From Erythrophleum ivorense (lineage: Eukaryota; Streptophyta; Magnoliopsida; Fabales; Fabaceae): a stretch of DNA of 64,000 nt. The notes beneath the pieces were generated by a model, which saw only the letters and a list, made by a program, of their open reading frames with translations, did not search any database and had not been told where the DNA came from. Every line of letters begins with the position of its first letter. Position 1 is the first letter of the stretch. Both the position numbers and the translations under genes were made by a program. The stretch lies in contig JAIUCV010000004.1 in the NCBI GenBank assembly GCA_026724425.1, forward strand, positions 7,388,001-7,452,000, written 5' to 3'. Below, in pieces: positions 1 to 11,674 of this stretch.

Positions 1-166
1 TAAAATTTGCTTTAGATGTAGCACTAATTATTTTTTAATGATAGATCCCAAGACCTTATATAAATTTTTTCTTTTAAATTGGATTGTTACATGTATTAAG
101 CCTTGTTAAATTTTAACTGGAAATTAGGCATGAAAAGCGAGATAAAGGAAGCCCTGATAATTTAAA
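1..166. other. AT-rich flank left of Copia-A
   Basis: No gene or repeat is recognised here. The last five bases, 162-166 (TTAAA), are the left target-site duplication of Copia-A and are matched exactly at 11675-11679. Confidence 0.5.
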
Positions 167-593
167 TGTTGAAAAAATTTTATTTTAAAAATTTTATATG
201 GGCTCACATAATTATTTTAATATTTTCTAAAATTGGGTTGATTATGGTCCACTAAGAATTGTTATAAGCCCAATTATTATTTAAGTGATTATAAAGTTAA
301 TAAGTTTTAGCATATATCAATTAAAGGTCTGGTGAGCGGATTAAAAGTGTGGGCTAATTATATTATTAAAGCCCATGACCAGAGAACATAATAAAACATT
401 ATTAAATAGCGCTAGATTCCCTCTTTAACCTTAATTGAGTGCCTAATTCCATTGAAAGCCACTCATCTTAGCCTAGGGTAATAAAAAGGAAGATCCAGCT
501 TCTAAACTACTTCTTTGGCGGCCACAGGTATGTTTCTCATTCTAATTTAAAGTTAATATTCTAATTTTCATACAAGATTCAAAAATGTTAATA
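167..593 (+). repeat. Copia-A 5' LTR
   Basis: This 427-bp repeat starts TGTTG and ends TTAATA, where the 3' copy has TTAACA. It aligns throughout with 11247-11674. The primer-binding site follows one base later. Confidence 0.92.
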
Positions 594-594
594 G

Positions 595-606
595 TGGTAT
601 CAGAGC
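595..606 (+). other. Copia-A primer-binding site
   Basis: TGGTATCAGAGC lies one base after the 5' LTR. It is the standard plant-retroelement site complementary to the 3' end of initiator Met-tRNA, and it sets the element's orientation as +. Confidence 0.9.
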
Positions 607-2330
607 AAGGGTTTCTGTATGAAATTTATAACCAAAATTTCATAATTTTTTTAACAAATATTTCATATTCATTCACATTACTTTTGGCCCTTAAATTTTT
701 CATTATTGCTTGGTGATTGGCCAAATTAGTTTAAGGCTTTTACTTTATGAATTACAAGATTTCTAATAACATAAAGTTTACTGGCTAATTTCATCTGTCT
801 AAAGAGAATTTTAAAGCTCAAAATTTGAATGTTCATATGACATGCTCAATTTTAATTTGCTTAAAGATAAAGTTTTAATTCAAATTGTTGTATGGGAAAC
901 CTACTTTTCGTGTTTGTGAACCTTATTGTAACATTTAATTGCATTAAAATCTATTCAATTCTATTTGAAACTTGAAAAGAAGTTTAGGGTTCATATTTTT
1001 GAAACCCATGGATAAATTCGAACAAATTGCTTATTTCTCTTATTGTTTTACTCAATTAATGATTTATACATTTTAGAGACCTTGTTTTACATCAAAACCC
1101 TATGTTTTTTGGTAGTAAATTGTTTCAATTGCAATTCGTGTAGTCAAGGTCCATGTCTGCAAAACCTATTAAGAAACATCTATAAATTCTTCATTTGGTT
1201 TCATTTTATACACAATTAATGCCATTAATCACTTAGGACTAAGTTTTTAACCAAGATTTAAGCTTTGAATCACCAAAATTGGCTCAAATTTGAGCAAATT
1301 AGCAGCAGGTCTGCAAGTCTAAAAATTCCTCCCAGACTTACAGATTGACCCAGTTGAACAAGGCCCACACGTGGCCTGAAGAGGGAGTGACACGTGTGAG
1401 CCACCCTTAGCTCTAATTAGAGCATTTTTTATGCTATTTTTTAAATATGTTTTTTAATTTTTTTGTAATTTTTAATTTATTTTTTTAGGCTTAAAAAAAT
1501 TATTTACTAATTTTCTATATCTCTTCAGTTAAAAGTAACATTTTTATTATTCTGAGTTAACAAATGGCCTCAGAAAATTACAGAAAAATTTAAGAATATA
1601 TTTTGACATATATAGATCATAGAATTTAGGTATACTCTCCCTAGAAATATATGCAAAAATTATACTCTCAAGTTGAGGCATAAAACATCAATATTCAAGC
1701 CTAATTTAATGATAAATGGTTGTTGTTCATATTTTTTATGCAAACATGGTCTACAATTGATAATCACCAAAATGGTTCATTCATCAAAATTATTAAAACC
1801 ACTCAATTCCTTTATGAGGTAAGGCAACTTTTTTATTCTAGTTTGGAAATATTATTTTGTATATTATTATAGGTATATGTTATTAATAATATTTATCTAT
1901 CAAAATACACAAAATCCATGAGTTCCTTTATTGATAGAAATTTCGAGCTACTCTATATAATTACTTGCCTAAAGGGGATTGTTATATACACTAACTCTGG
2001 TATGACATGAAGTGTGCTGATGCAAGTGTATAGTTAAGAAAATTTATTTGCCTAAAGGGGATTGATTTTCTTAACTATATATTTCCTTATTGAATTAAGA
2101 TACATGGTTAGAGAGGCTTATCAGTCCAAAAAGCATAAGACTCGAAATATTATGTATTCTCTTTCATATTAGCTTCATGTTAGAGAGACCAAATGTATGT
2201 TATATTCTCCACCCAAAGAAGAGTTCATGATGATGCACCTAGTGCTCCTTAAAGATAGTTTAACTAAAGCTATTTTGAAATTGTTAGCTTTACTGATCAT
2301 GTTGTAATTTTATAAATAGTCTCCTTTGCT
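607..2330 (+). other. Copia-A untranslated leader, no gene seen
   Basis: About 1.7 kb separates the primer-binding site from recognisable gag. No coding homology is visible. The phrase TTGCCTAAAGGGGATTG, or nearly so, occurs around 1964 and 2049 and resembles the element's own polypurine tract near 11231. Part of the leader may therefore derive from the 3' end of a related element. Confidence 0.5.
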
Positions 2331-2334
2331 GTGA

Positions 2335-3160
2335 ACAACAACAATATCGCCATTGAGGTCCTAACTGGTTCCAACTATAAAAGGTGAAAATACGATGTTG
2401 AATTTACCATGAGAATAGTGGATATAAATCTGGCACTACATGAGAGTGAACTACTAAAACCCATTAAAAATAATACTGCTTAACAAAAAGAGTACTATGC
2501 TAAGTGGAAGAGATCTAATTGCTTTAGTCTCATAGCTATGAAAAGATCAATTGCTAAACATCTTATGAGTGGTTTACCAGAAACCATAAATGCTAAAGAG
2601 TTTTTCAATGTTGTGGGAAAAAAGTACCATGTATCTGACAAGGCTAAGGCTGGACAACTCATGAGTGAGTTGACAGGCATGAGATACGATAGTATTAAGG
2701 GAGTTAAGGAATATATCATGAGGATGGTGCATGCTCAAACTAAACTCAAGGCTCATGATATTCTAATTTCGGATAGCTTTGTCCTTCATCACACAGTTAA
2801 TTTACTTCCACAAGAATTCAGTCAGATTAAAACTACTTACAATACACAACATTAGGTTTGGGACCTAAATGACTTGATTTCTAAATATGTGGCTAAGAAA
2901 GAAAAGTTAAAGAGGGAAAAGAATGAGAATGCATACTTAATTTCCTATAATAGGCCGAATTTTTATAAGGAAAAAGGAAAATTTAAGAACAAGAAGATAC
3001 ATGCTTCTAATAAGAATCAGGACTTCAAAAAGGCATGGTAAGCATTAAGTTGCTGGTAATTGAGATAAAATGAAGGACATGAGTTGCTATTTCTGTAAAA
3101 AAAAAAGGTTATAAGAAGGCTGATTATCTTAAATACAAAGATTGACTAGCAAAGAAGGGC
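2335..3160 (+). pseudogene. Copia-A gag remnant (UBN2-type) with broken zinc knuckle
   Basis: The longest open piece (2538-2855, 105 codons) matches the plant copia Gag (UBN2) pattern: a LMSGLPE-like segment, then a region on repeated MRMVHAQTKLK-type helices and a LLPQEF motif. Weaker homology in other frames extends it to about 2335 upstream. Near 3080-3140 a CCHC zinc knuckle is recognisable as CYFCKKK followed by GYKKAD, with the histidine and last cysteine lost and frame damage around a poly-A run. Gag would form the cytoplasmic particle and bind RNA, but this copy is non-functional because of several stops. Confidence 0.8.
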
Positions 3161-3232
3161 AAAAACCAAGGTGAGTTGTTGATTTATGTTTGTTTTGAAT
3201 CAAACATTATTGACGTCTCTTTATATTCTTAA

Positions 3233-4059
3233 TGGCTTGACAGTGGTGCTTCTATTCATGTCACTTTTACCTTATAGGGTTCAAAAACAACAGAAAGTCG
3301 AGAGAGAATGAGTTCAAGCTGAAAGTAGGAAATAGTGCTAATGGTGAAATTGAATATATAAGAATTATTTTTTTGTCATTAGAATTTGGTTATCGACTTT
3401 GTTTAAAAAACATTTAGAAAAAATTTAATTTCTCTTTCATTTCTTGATAAAGTTGGATATTTTTTCAATTTTAGAAATAAAGGAGTTGAAATTTCTTATG
3501 ATTCTAATGTAATTGGCAAATGTATTTTATCTAATGGACTATATAACTTGTGCTTGAATTCCAAAACCGACAATTTATCTTTTAATATTAAAAATTTTGA
3601 TGCTAAACGACCCTTAATTAAAGAAAAATCTCCATTGTTGTGGCACAAACGACATGGTTATATTTCAAAAGAACGGATTGGAAGATTAATTAAAGATGGC
3701 ATACTTCTCTAATGTAATTTAAAAGAGATAAACCTGTGCATTAATTATATAAGGGAAAAATTGACCAAAATTAAGAAAAAAGGTGTAACTCGTAGTGAGA
3801 GCCTCCTAGAAATAATACATATAGACATCAATGGTCTTTATTCTTCAACTATTTGTGGCAAAAATTATTTTATAACCTTTACTAATGATTTTTCCAATTA
3901 TGGATATGCCTTTTTTATTAAAGAAAAGTTTAAGGCCCTAGATATGTTGAAAATTTATCGAACTGAGGTTGAGAAGCAATTGGGGAGTGTCATCAAAATA
4001 GTTAGATCCAACCTTGGTAGTGAATATTTTGAAAAATATGATAAAAGGGAATAACAAAA
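3233..4059 (+). pseudogene. Copia-A protease and N-terminal integrase remnant
   Basis: WLDSGASIHVT at 3233-3265 is the aspartic protease active site (DSGA) typical of plant copia Pol. From about 3540 comes the GAG_pre-integrase segment (LLWHKRHGYISKERI), then the integrase core (open 3761-4054) with HIDINGLYS carrying the first catalytic Asp. The second Asp, normally in RSDNG, is replaced in IVRSNLGSEYF. A TAA stop follows YDKRE, and five bases later the solo LTR at 4065 splits the gene. The core resumes at 8237. Confidence 0.88.
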
Positions 4060-4064
4060 ATGAC
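4060..4064. repeat. Target-site duplication ATGAC, left
   Basis: This is identical to 8232-8236. Removing the inserted DNA and one copy brings the two integrase halves together at the expected place in the core. Confidence 0.85.
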
Positions 4065-7000
4065 TGTCATACCTGAAAATGCGACTGTGTGGCGCTTTTA
4101 TCAAATAAAAAGAAAAACTTGATTTTCAATGAAATCGAAAATTGAAATCGAAATTAAAATGAAATAATAAGAGTAGGTTCAGGAGTTGCCACCAAAATTT
4201 TAATTTTTGAAAAGGCAAAACTTTGGAAAAGTTTTTTTTTTTTAATTTGAAAAATGGTCTACGAACCAGATTTGGATTCGGGAGTCGGTTATGAGTGGGG
4301 AAGGTGTTAAGCACCCCACTACACCCGCTACTGAAAACGGTAACCCTAAGTTAGTTGTGCAAAATTAATATGGCATCTATTTTATTATGATTCTCCTTAA
4401 TAAATCATATGCAAAGTGGAAAGAAAAACTTAAGGAAAGAAACTTAAAAGAAAGAAAATTAAGAATAAAATAAAAAGAATTTAAAGAGTAAAATAAGTAA
4501 AAAAAGAATAAAATTAAAAAGTAGAATAAGATGAAAAGAAATTAAAGAAATAAAATTAGAAAAAATATTTATTTACAATGGCGCACTTGACTTAGGATGA
4601 GAGCTTAAGATTTACGTACCCTTAAAGAAGGATCAAAATCCACATAGTTCGATTTGAAAATTGTGTTATTATTGGTGTTTTGCTTTTATTTTTTATTTTT
4701 TATTTTTATTATTTTTGCTTTTGTTTTTATTTTTGTTTTTGTTTGTTTATTTTTGTTTTTCGTTTGTTGTTTTTTTTTCTTCATTTTTTTGTTTTTGTTT
4801 TTGCTTTTCCTTATTTTTATTTCCTTTTTTGGTTTTTTTTGTTATTATTTTTTGTTTCTTTTTTTTGGTTAATTTTAGTGTTCTACTTTGTTTTTTCCTT
4901 TGTCTTTTCTTCTCTTTTTTTTGTTTATCTTTGTTTTGTTTTTTTGTGTGTTTATTTTTTTTTATTTTCGTATATTTTTTTTGTTTTTATTTTTATTTTT
5001 TTTATTTTATATATATTTTGTCCTTTTTTGTAGTATTTTTTTCTTTAGAGGAGAAAAAGAAAATGAAAATCATTTTAGACTTTTACAAAGAAAACAAGTT
5101 TGAGATTGATTCGTATGTATTAATTTGTGAAAACTGAAATAATCCCATTTTCTTTAACATCTTCTCTTTTCCTATTTTTAATTTTTTATTAATTTATTTG
5201 TTTTATTTTGAAACACCTTTTTTTTTTTTCAGTTTTCGTAAAGCATATATTAATTTTTAATTTTATCGAATGAAAGTTGGAGAAAAGCTCTAAAGTTTAC
5301 AAAAGGAACTTAATTAATTTTTGCTTCATTTTTGTTTTCCTTTTTTTTTCTTTTCTAGGTTTTATTTGTTTTTATGAAATATTTTTATTAAAAGAACTTT
5401 GAGAAAAGCTCATAAGCCTCAAAAGTTGGATTCTCACTTACTTTTTTTGTTTGGTTTTGTCTCTTTTCTCTTCTTGTCTTTTGTTCTCTTTTTTATTTTA
5501 TTTTATTTTATTAAGAGGGACAATTTTCTAAAAACCAATCTTTGAATCCTTAGAACAATGCTTTTCAAACATTTGCAAAATAACCTTTAAGAAAGGAGAA
5601 GACAAATATTTGAAATTCAATTTAATCTTTAGGAAAAAAGCCTTTTTTAATCCCTTCTTTTTTGTTCTTCTTTTCATTAAAAAAATTTCTTTAAGGAATC
5701 ATTTGCTGAGGGTCATTGAAACCCAAAGCACTAAACGTAAATCCACAGCTTATTGCCACACATGGCCTTTTGGTATATTCCTATATGCCTAACGGAATAT
5801 AAAATCCCACACGACTATTCTAAAGGTAAAAGATAACAAAGTAAAATAAAAGCAGAGATGAATAATGAAAAAAACAAAAAAAATTTACAAATAAACAGTG
5901 ATTTGTGTGAGTAGGTGTCTACTATTCAATGACAATCATCATATCATTTCGAATGACATTTAAAGGATCCAAAGAGGGAATTTAAAGACAAACAAAATAC
6001 ACATTTGATTGCCTGCCTTCATAACTCCTGCGTCAGCCTAGTACTCCTTTCGTAACGCTTGACTTGGATGGACTCAGTCACACACCAGATGAAACCAAAA
6101 GCAATTCCAAAACAAAGAAAAGAGTAAGCAAATGGAGCCATCCCGTTCCATATTTCTTCTAAACCCAATTATTGAATAAATAAATAAATAAATAGCTTCT
6201 GCCCATGTTCGTATCCAAAATTTAGAGAACTTGTACAAACAAAAGGTCACAGAAGAATCAGAGCATAGAGATTATTTAAACCTAAAGATCCATTGAAAAG
6301 CAAACCCAGTCAGCATTAATAATTCGCACGCACTTTCATTCCAGATGACATACATTTTTTAATTCGATCAGAGAATACACAGAAGCTTTACACCGAATCA
6401 GAATGCTAAGACAATACACTTCGAACCGTATAATTTTAGTACCCAAACAAAGAAAAGAAAAAGGGAAAACTCTGGGCTTATATATAAGAATGACATACAC
6501 TTGGGTTTGTTCGTTCATAATAAAAGAACAAGCCACCAGACAATTCAAACCACCCCAACACCCACATACCAAGTAAAAATACTTCCAGGGGTCAGTAGCA
6601 ATACAAAGACTCAACCAGTCCATTCCATCTACAGGGATAACAATAAATAATTTATCGAATGAATGAAGAAAAAAAAGTGCACTCATGGATAAGCGTTTAA
6701 GCTTCAAATTCTTATATGAGATCTTGAATCCAAGTTTCGATGCCAGAATTGGAATACATTCAGATCTTACAGTCTCAGAAAAGAAAAGATAATTTCAGAA
6801 CTTTATCCCTTATCTTCATTCTTTCATCCCTTACCACAATCTACTAACTAGAAGCAATGTCCATATCAGCAATGCACAGCAGGACAAACAACAAAACAAC
6901 GATGAAACCGAAATAATATCCCACACTAATTGGTAGCAGTAATAACACAAGGCTATAAGACCAGTTGGTCCTTAATTCAAGAACAAAATAAATGGAATTA

Positions 7001-8231
7001 TCAAATTCAGCATACCAATCCGACGGAAAAACCTTATGTATGTTATACCATGGATGCAGAACAGTACCTGTCTAATTGAATGGCAAACCTAAGTATTCCA
7101 CGTGGATCCCCTCTTCTCCATTCTCAAATCGAATTCGAAAACACCCAGTCTTCCCTCACTCTTGATTCTCCGACTCCCTTCCTCTTTGAAATCAACTTCC
7201 CCTTTTTGTATCTCAAGCCTCTCTTTTCCGGCTTTCGATTCTTCTCTCTGCCCACAAAATTCTCTAACCCTAAATTCCTAGTAGCTATTTCTCTCCTTCA
7301 CACTCTGTTTCTTCCTCTCTAATCTGAGAAGAACCCTCGCTCCGTCTCTTTCCTCTCCCAATTTTTTTAATCTGAAAGAAGAAAAAAAAAAATCCCCCCG
7401 CAGCAACTCTCACTCAGCCTACTTCACCTCTCCAATTTTTCTCTTCGAAAAAAAGACCTGTCTTGGAAATTCCTCCTCCCTTCGCTTTTATAGACGATTC
7501 CGCATGGTCCCCCATCTCTGTACCTCTCTGCTCCACTAATTCCAATGCTAATGCTCGCATTCCTTCTCGTACGATTGCATCGTATTGCGTCTGGAAATGG
7601 TCGCGTGAGAGAATGCCAGAGCAGAGGGGGGACCAGGCGTGTAGCGGGTAGGGTTTTGCATCAAGGAGGAATGGTTTGGGCTTTTCCTTCCGGTCGGGTT
7701 TGGTGAAACGGGTCCTGAATACAGGCCTTCCTTTTAGTTCACCCGTTTCCTTTGCATGGGCTCTGTTCTTTGGGCCTTTTTTCCATTTTTGCTCCAATTT
7801 TGAGTTGGCTTTGGGTTGGACTCTTTTTTTGTCGAGTTGGGCTCTCCTAAATTAGGTTCCATAACCTTAATCCTTTCTCTTTTTTTTTGTTTTGGGCTTT
7901 CCCCCCTTTTTTATTTTCTCTCTTTCTCTCTTTTTTTTTTTTTGGGTAGTACTCTTTTGATTTTTTTTGGCCTTTTACTCTTATTTATTTATTATTTATT
8001 ATTTTAATTATTTTTTTGATTTTTTTAATTAACTTGTTTTTGGTCTTTTCTCTCTCTCTCTTTCTTTGTGGGTTTTATTTCTTCTTTTTTTTATTCATTT
8101 TTTCTAGTCCTTTTTGATGTTTTTTTGAGTTTGTCGAGCTAAAAGGACCTATTTGATTTTTGTCTTTCTTTTTTTTAGTTTAATTTTATCATAATTTTTG
8201 GAGCATGCTTGGACAAAATACGGTGTTCACA
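4065..8231. mobile_element. 4.17-kb solo LTR, Tat/Ogre-like, inside Copia-A integrase
   Basis: The segment begins TGTCATACC and ends GTTCACA, the TG...CA ends of an LTR, and is flanked by ATGAC on both sides. It has no tRNA-primer site, coding domain or internal repeat of its own ends, so it reads as a single LTR left after recombination between two LTRs. Near the left end (about 4175-4330) is a block with GGAGTTGCCACC, then CGGGAGTCGGTTATG and GGGGAAGG...TTAAGCACCCC. I recognise this from long LTRs of plant Ty3/gypsy Tat/Ogre elements; that family call rests on memory, not a search. Long T-rich tracts (4650-5060, 7830-8180) and a GC-richer, pyrimidine-rich block (7080-7800) lie inside. Open frames here are compositional and unlikely to be genes. 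Confidence 0.82.
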
Positions 8232-8236
8232 ATGAC
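8232..8236. repeat. Target-site duplication ATGAC, right
   Basis: Right copy of the duplication made when the LTR element at 4065-8231 inserted. Confidence 0.85.
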
Positions 8237-8950
8237 CTTTTGCTAAATGTTTACAAAATTTTAGGATTATTGCCTAGTGTATCATGCCTAGTAATCCTGA
8301 ACAAAATAGTGTAGCAAAAAGACAAAATTGCACACTTATAGATATGGTAAGAGCATGATGTGTAGGTTTAATTTTCCTAATTTTTTATGGGGAGAAGTCC
8401 TAAAAACTGCCAATTATATTTTGAATTGGGTTCCTAGTAAATCCGTTCCTAAAACACCTTTTTAGTTATGGACTGGTAGAAAACCTAGTCTTAATCATTT
8501 TTGTACATGGGGTTATCCTGCTAAGGTGAAAATTTATAATCTTTCTCTAAGGAAAACAAATTCCAGAACTTCTCGTTGCTTTTTCATTGGGTATCCAGAT
8601 CATTCAAAAGGGTATAAATTTTATAGTCCTACAAGGCGTACTAGAATTATTGAATCACTAACTACAAAATTCTTAGAATTTGATATTGCTGAAAAGAGTT
8701 ACTCTTAAGTTTCAAAAATAAATGAACAACATGATACAATTTCAATTCCTTTGCAATTTACAGATGCAGTAGTTATACTAGCGAATGTAAGAAAAGAGGC
8801 TGTGAATTTATCTATTCAGATAAAAGTACCCATTGTGGGTGAGTTTTCTCAGATAGGTGATATAGTTTCTAAAATAATTTAACCAATTTTAGAAATTTCC
8901 TTAAGGGGGTCCCAAGGAGAAAAAAATTAGCAATCTCAAGTGATTATTAT
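8237..8950 (+). pseudogene. Copia-A integrase, C-terminal part
   Basis: Integrase homology resumes directly after the duplication with a PFAK segment, then NPEQNSVAKRQN (family form: TPEQNGVAERRN, which holds the catalytic Glu), a LWGEVLKTANYILN-like segment, and a GYPAKVKIYN/FIGYPDHSKGYKF segment (8526-8708 open). The active-site region still reads AKRQ where AERR is expected, and several in-frame stops are present. Confidence 0.85.
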
Positions 8951-8956
8951 GTCTAT

Positions 8957-9860
8957 TTGGGAGAAGCAGATTGTGACATTGGTAAAATTGTGGATCCTTT
9001 GACTTACACTAGAACCATCAATAGTCCTCAATCAGATAAGTGGAAGAATGCAATGATTGATGAAGTGAGTTTTATGTTGAAAAATAGAGTTTGGGAGCTC
9101 GTTGAATTGCCTATTGATTGCAAACCAATTAGTTGTAAATGAGTATTTAAGACAAAGAAAGATTCTAAAGGTCAAGTTAAAAGGTTCAAGATTAGGTTAG
9201 TAGCCAAGAGTTTTGCATAGAGAGAAAGTATTGATTTCATAAAGATGTTCTCACTAGTCTCTATAAAAGATTCATTCAAGATTATTATGGCATTGGTAGC
9301 TCATTATGATCTAGAGCTTTACCAGATGGATGTGAAAACAACTTTTCTAAATGAAGATTTTAATGAAGAAGTCTACATGGTATAGTTAGAAGGTTTTAAA
9401 GAAAGTGAGAAGAAGTATATGGTGTGTAAATTAACAAAATCAATTTATGGCCTCAAACAAGCCTCTTGCCAATGGTATTTGAAGTTTGATAAGGTGATGA
9501 CCTCCTTTGGGTTCATTAAGAAGAGATTTGATTAGCGTATTTATATGAAAACCAGTGGGAGCAAGTTTATTTTCCTTGTACTTTATGTTGATAACATTCT
9601 TCTTGCAAATAGTGATTTGAATTTGCCTTATGAAATTAAAGTTTTCTTATTCGGTGCCTTTAACATGAAAGATCTTAAAGAAATCTCATATATTTTAGGT
9701 ATTGAGATACATCATAACAGATCATGCCATGTTTTAGGTCTACCTTAGAGAGACTATATAGATTGTGTGTTGAAACAATTTAATATGCAAGATTGCAGAC
9801 TTAGGGAAGTACCTGTTGTTAAATATGACAAGCTTAGCAAAAGTTAGTGCCCAAGGAATG
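8957..9860 (+). pseudogene. Copia-A reverse transcriptase remnant
   Basis: The RT opens with the copia RVT_2 signature: a SDKWKNAMIDEV segment with VWELVELP (open 8957-9142), then GLKQASCQWYLKFD near 9450 and YVDNILLANSDL near 9585, where the catalytic YVDD has become YVDN. Open segment 9545-9748 ends in IEIHHNRS. Stops occur at about 9140, 9220, 9385, 9535 and 9748, so the enzyme is dead. In a live element it would copy RNA to DNA in the cytoplasmic particle. Confidence 0.9.
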
Positions 9861-9879
9861 AGCTTGAGAAGGAAACTAT

Positions 9880-10520
9880 GAAGAAAACCCCTTCATACTA
9901 GTGTAGTTGGTAGTCTGATGTATACTCAAGTATGTATTTGACTTGATATTGCATTTGTTATAAATGTTCTTATTTAATACTTTTCAAACCTTAGACTTCA
10001 ACATTGGGTTACAGCCAAACAAGTCATGAGATATATGCAAAAAACAAAAGATTTCATGCTTATCTATGGAAGGGTTGAAAACTTTAAAGTAATGGGATAC
10101 TCAGATTCTAATTTTGCTAGGTGTCCAAATGATCTAAAGTCCATTTCTGATTATATTTTCATATTTGCTAGTAGGCAACTTCTTGGAAGAATGTGAAACA
10201 TACTTTAACTGCATCTTCGATGATGTATGCTAAGTTTGTTACATGTTATGGGGCAGCTTTGCAAGCCGTTTGGTTCAAGAATTTCATACCAAAGTTTCAT
10301 GTAGTTGGCTTAATCACTAAACCATTGGTTTTTTATTGTGATAATAGTGTAGTAGTATTTTATTCCAAGAATAACAAGATTAGCAGTGGATCTAAACATG
10401 AAAATAAAGTACCTTATAGTTAGAAACCTAGTTAAGAAAAGAGACGTTGCCATAGAATTCATAAATACTAGGTCAATGTTAGTCGATCCTCTAACTAAAA
10501 GATTAAGGCCTATATAGTTT
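9880..10520 (+). pseudogene. Copia-A RNase H remnant
   Basis: The Ty1/copia RNase H pattern follows RT: GYSDSNFA near 10095 (first catalytic Asp), a segment equivalent to 'SWKSKKQ...A.S..EAEY' (here with M-Y-A-K-F in place of EAEY) near 10190-10230, and a CDNSVVVFYSKN segment near 10340. It ends in a DPLTKRLRP-like stretch around 10480-10505. Frameshifts and stops break it. Confidence 0.85.
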
Positions 10521-10559
10521 AACAAACATGTTGAGAACATGAATATCTTGGGATCTTTT

Positions 10560-11235
10560 GATTTTTTAAATTAGCGAGAGTTTATGTATTTTGCCTTTTT
10601 ATTTTATTTTGTACAATCGATGCCTTTTATTTATGTCAATGAATTTCATGAACTTTCACATATTTGATATGTCGTGCTTTTATTGATGATTATCATTTTT
10701 AATATTTTACTTGTGTAAGAATTGAATGCAACATATATCTTAAGATATGGTGCCGGTCTTAATGATGACTATTATATTTATCATGATATGTCTCTTATGG
10801 CATTATATCGTATTCTCGAGATAAAGTATTTGAAACATATAGATTTGTTATCAATCATGCAACTTCTCACTGTGGTTTAGCATATAGATATTGAGATATT
10901 GTGATTTCTTATTGCGGTTTAGCATAGAGATATTGAGAAATTATATGGAGGACCAATAAAAAATAGTATATTATTGATAATTTTGAGAGTTATTTTTACT
11001 ATACTTTCAAACTTATGATCAATATTTATATAATGTCAATATGTGTGAGTGTGAACTGATTTTATGTTAGTAAAAAGCATGATGATTGCCACTATCCATT
11101 ATTGATGGTTATTTTGGATTGGATTGGGTACCATATGCTTTCTCAAGACCATTATTTTCTTTTGTTATTTTGTTAATCTAAGAGTTGTTTTACAAAAATA
11201 AAATGAATTTTCTTAAAATCAAATTAATGTGGCCT
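10560..11235 (+). other. Copia-A 3' non-coding tail
   Basis: AT-rich DNA between the end of pol and the polypurine tract. It contains a short tandem-like pair near 10860-10935 (two variants of GCGGTTTAGCATA followed by GATATTGAGA). No gene is seen. Confidence 0.5.
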
Positions 11236-11246
11236 AAAGGGGAGAG
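11236..11246 (+). other. Copia-A polypurine tract
   Basis: AAAGGGGAGAG sits directly before the 3' LTR, as required for plus-strand priming. Confidence 0.8.
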
Positions 11247-11674
11247 TATTAGAAAACTTTTAGTTTAAAATTTTTATATGAGCTCACATTAATTTTTTTA
11301 ATATATTCTAAAATTAGATTGTTATGATCCACTAAGAATTATTATAAATTCAATTATTATTTAAATGATCATAAAATTAATGTGATTTAGTACACATTGA
11401 TTAAAAGTCTGATGAGCGAATTAAAAGTGTAAATCAATTATTTTATTAAAAGTCATGATGAAAGAACTTAATAAAATATCATTAAATAAACTTAAGTCAT
11501 TTCTCTAATTCTAATTGAGTGCCTAGTCTTATTGAAAGTTGCTTATCTTTGCCTAAAGTAATAAAAAGAAAGATCAAATTTTTAAATTATTTTCATGGTG
11601 GCTACATATATGTTCTTCATTCTAATTTTAAAGTGAGTATTCTAATTTTCATATAAGATCCAAAGATGTTAACA
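11247..11674 (+). repeat. Copia-A 3' LTR
   Basis: 428 bp, aligned along its length with 167-593. Its start is mutated (TATTAG for TGTTG) and its end is TTAACA. The right duplication TTAAA follows at 11675-11679. Confidence 0.92.

Larger units (their letters stand above)
167..11674 (+). mobile_element. Copia-A: full-length decayed Ty1/copia LTR retrotransposon
   Basis: Both LTRs (167-593 and 11247-11674) align over their whole length and start and end alike, allowing for mutation of TG...CA. They are flanked by the perfect 5-bp duplication TTAAA (162-166, 11675-11679). The order primer-binding site, gag, protease, integrase, reverse transcriptase, RNase H, polypurine tract is that of Ty1/copia. 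All coding parts carry stop codons and frameshifts, so the element cannot encode its own proteins. Without the solo LTR inserted in its integrase it would be about 7.3 kb, long for a copia element because of a 1.7-kb leader and a 0.7-kb tail. The LTRs differ at many positions, which indicates an old insertion. Confidence 0.93.

Noticed and set aside
4654..5137. Phe/Leu-rich open frames of up to 158 codons
   Set aside because: They come from a T-rich low-complexity tract inside the solo LTR. The composition is poly-Phe-like in several frames at once, with no domain.
6336..6707. 123-codon open frame on -
   Set aside because: Inside the solo LTR, no domain recognised, and no matching frame structure around it.
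7414..7797. 127-codon open frame on - and overlapping + frames in a GC-richer block
   Set aside because: It lies within the solo LTR with no recognised homology. Open frames on both strands reflect base composition, probably the LTR promoter region.
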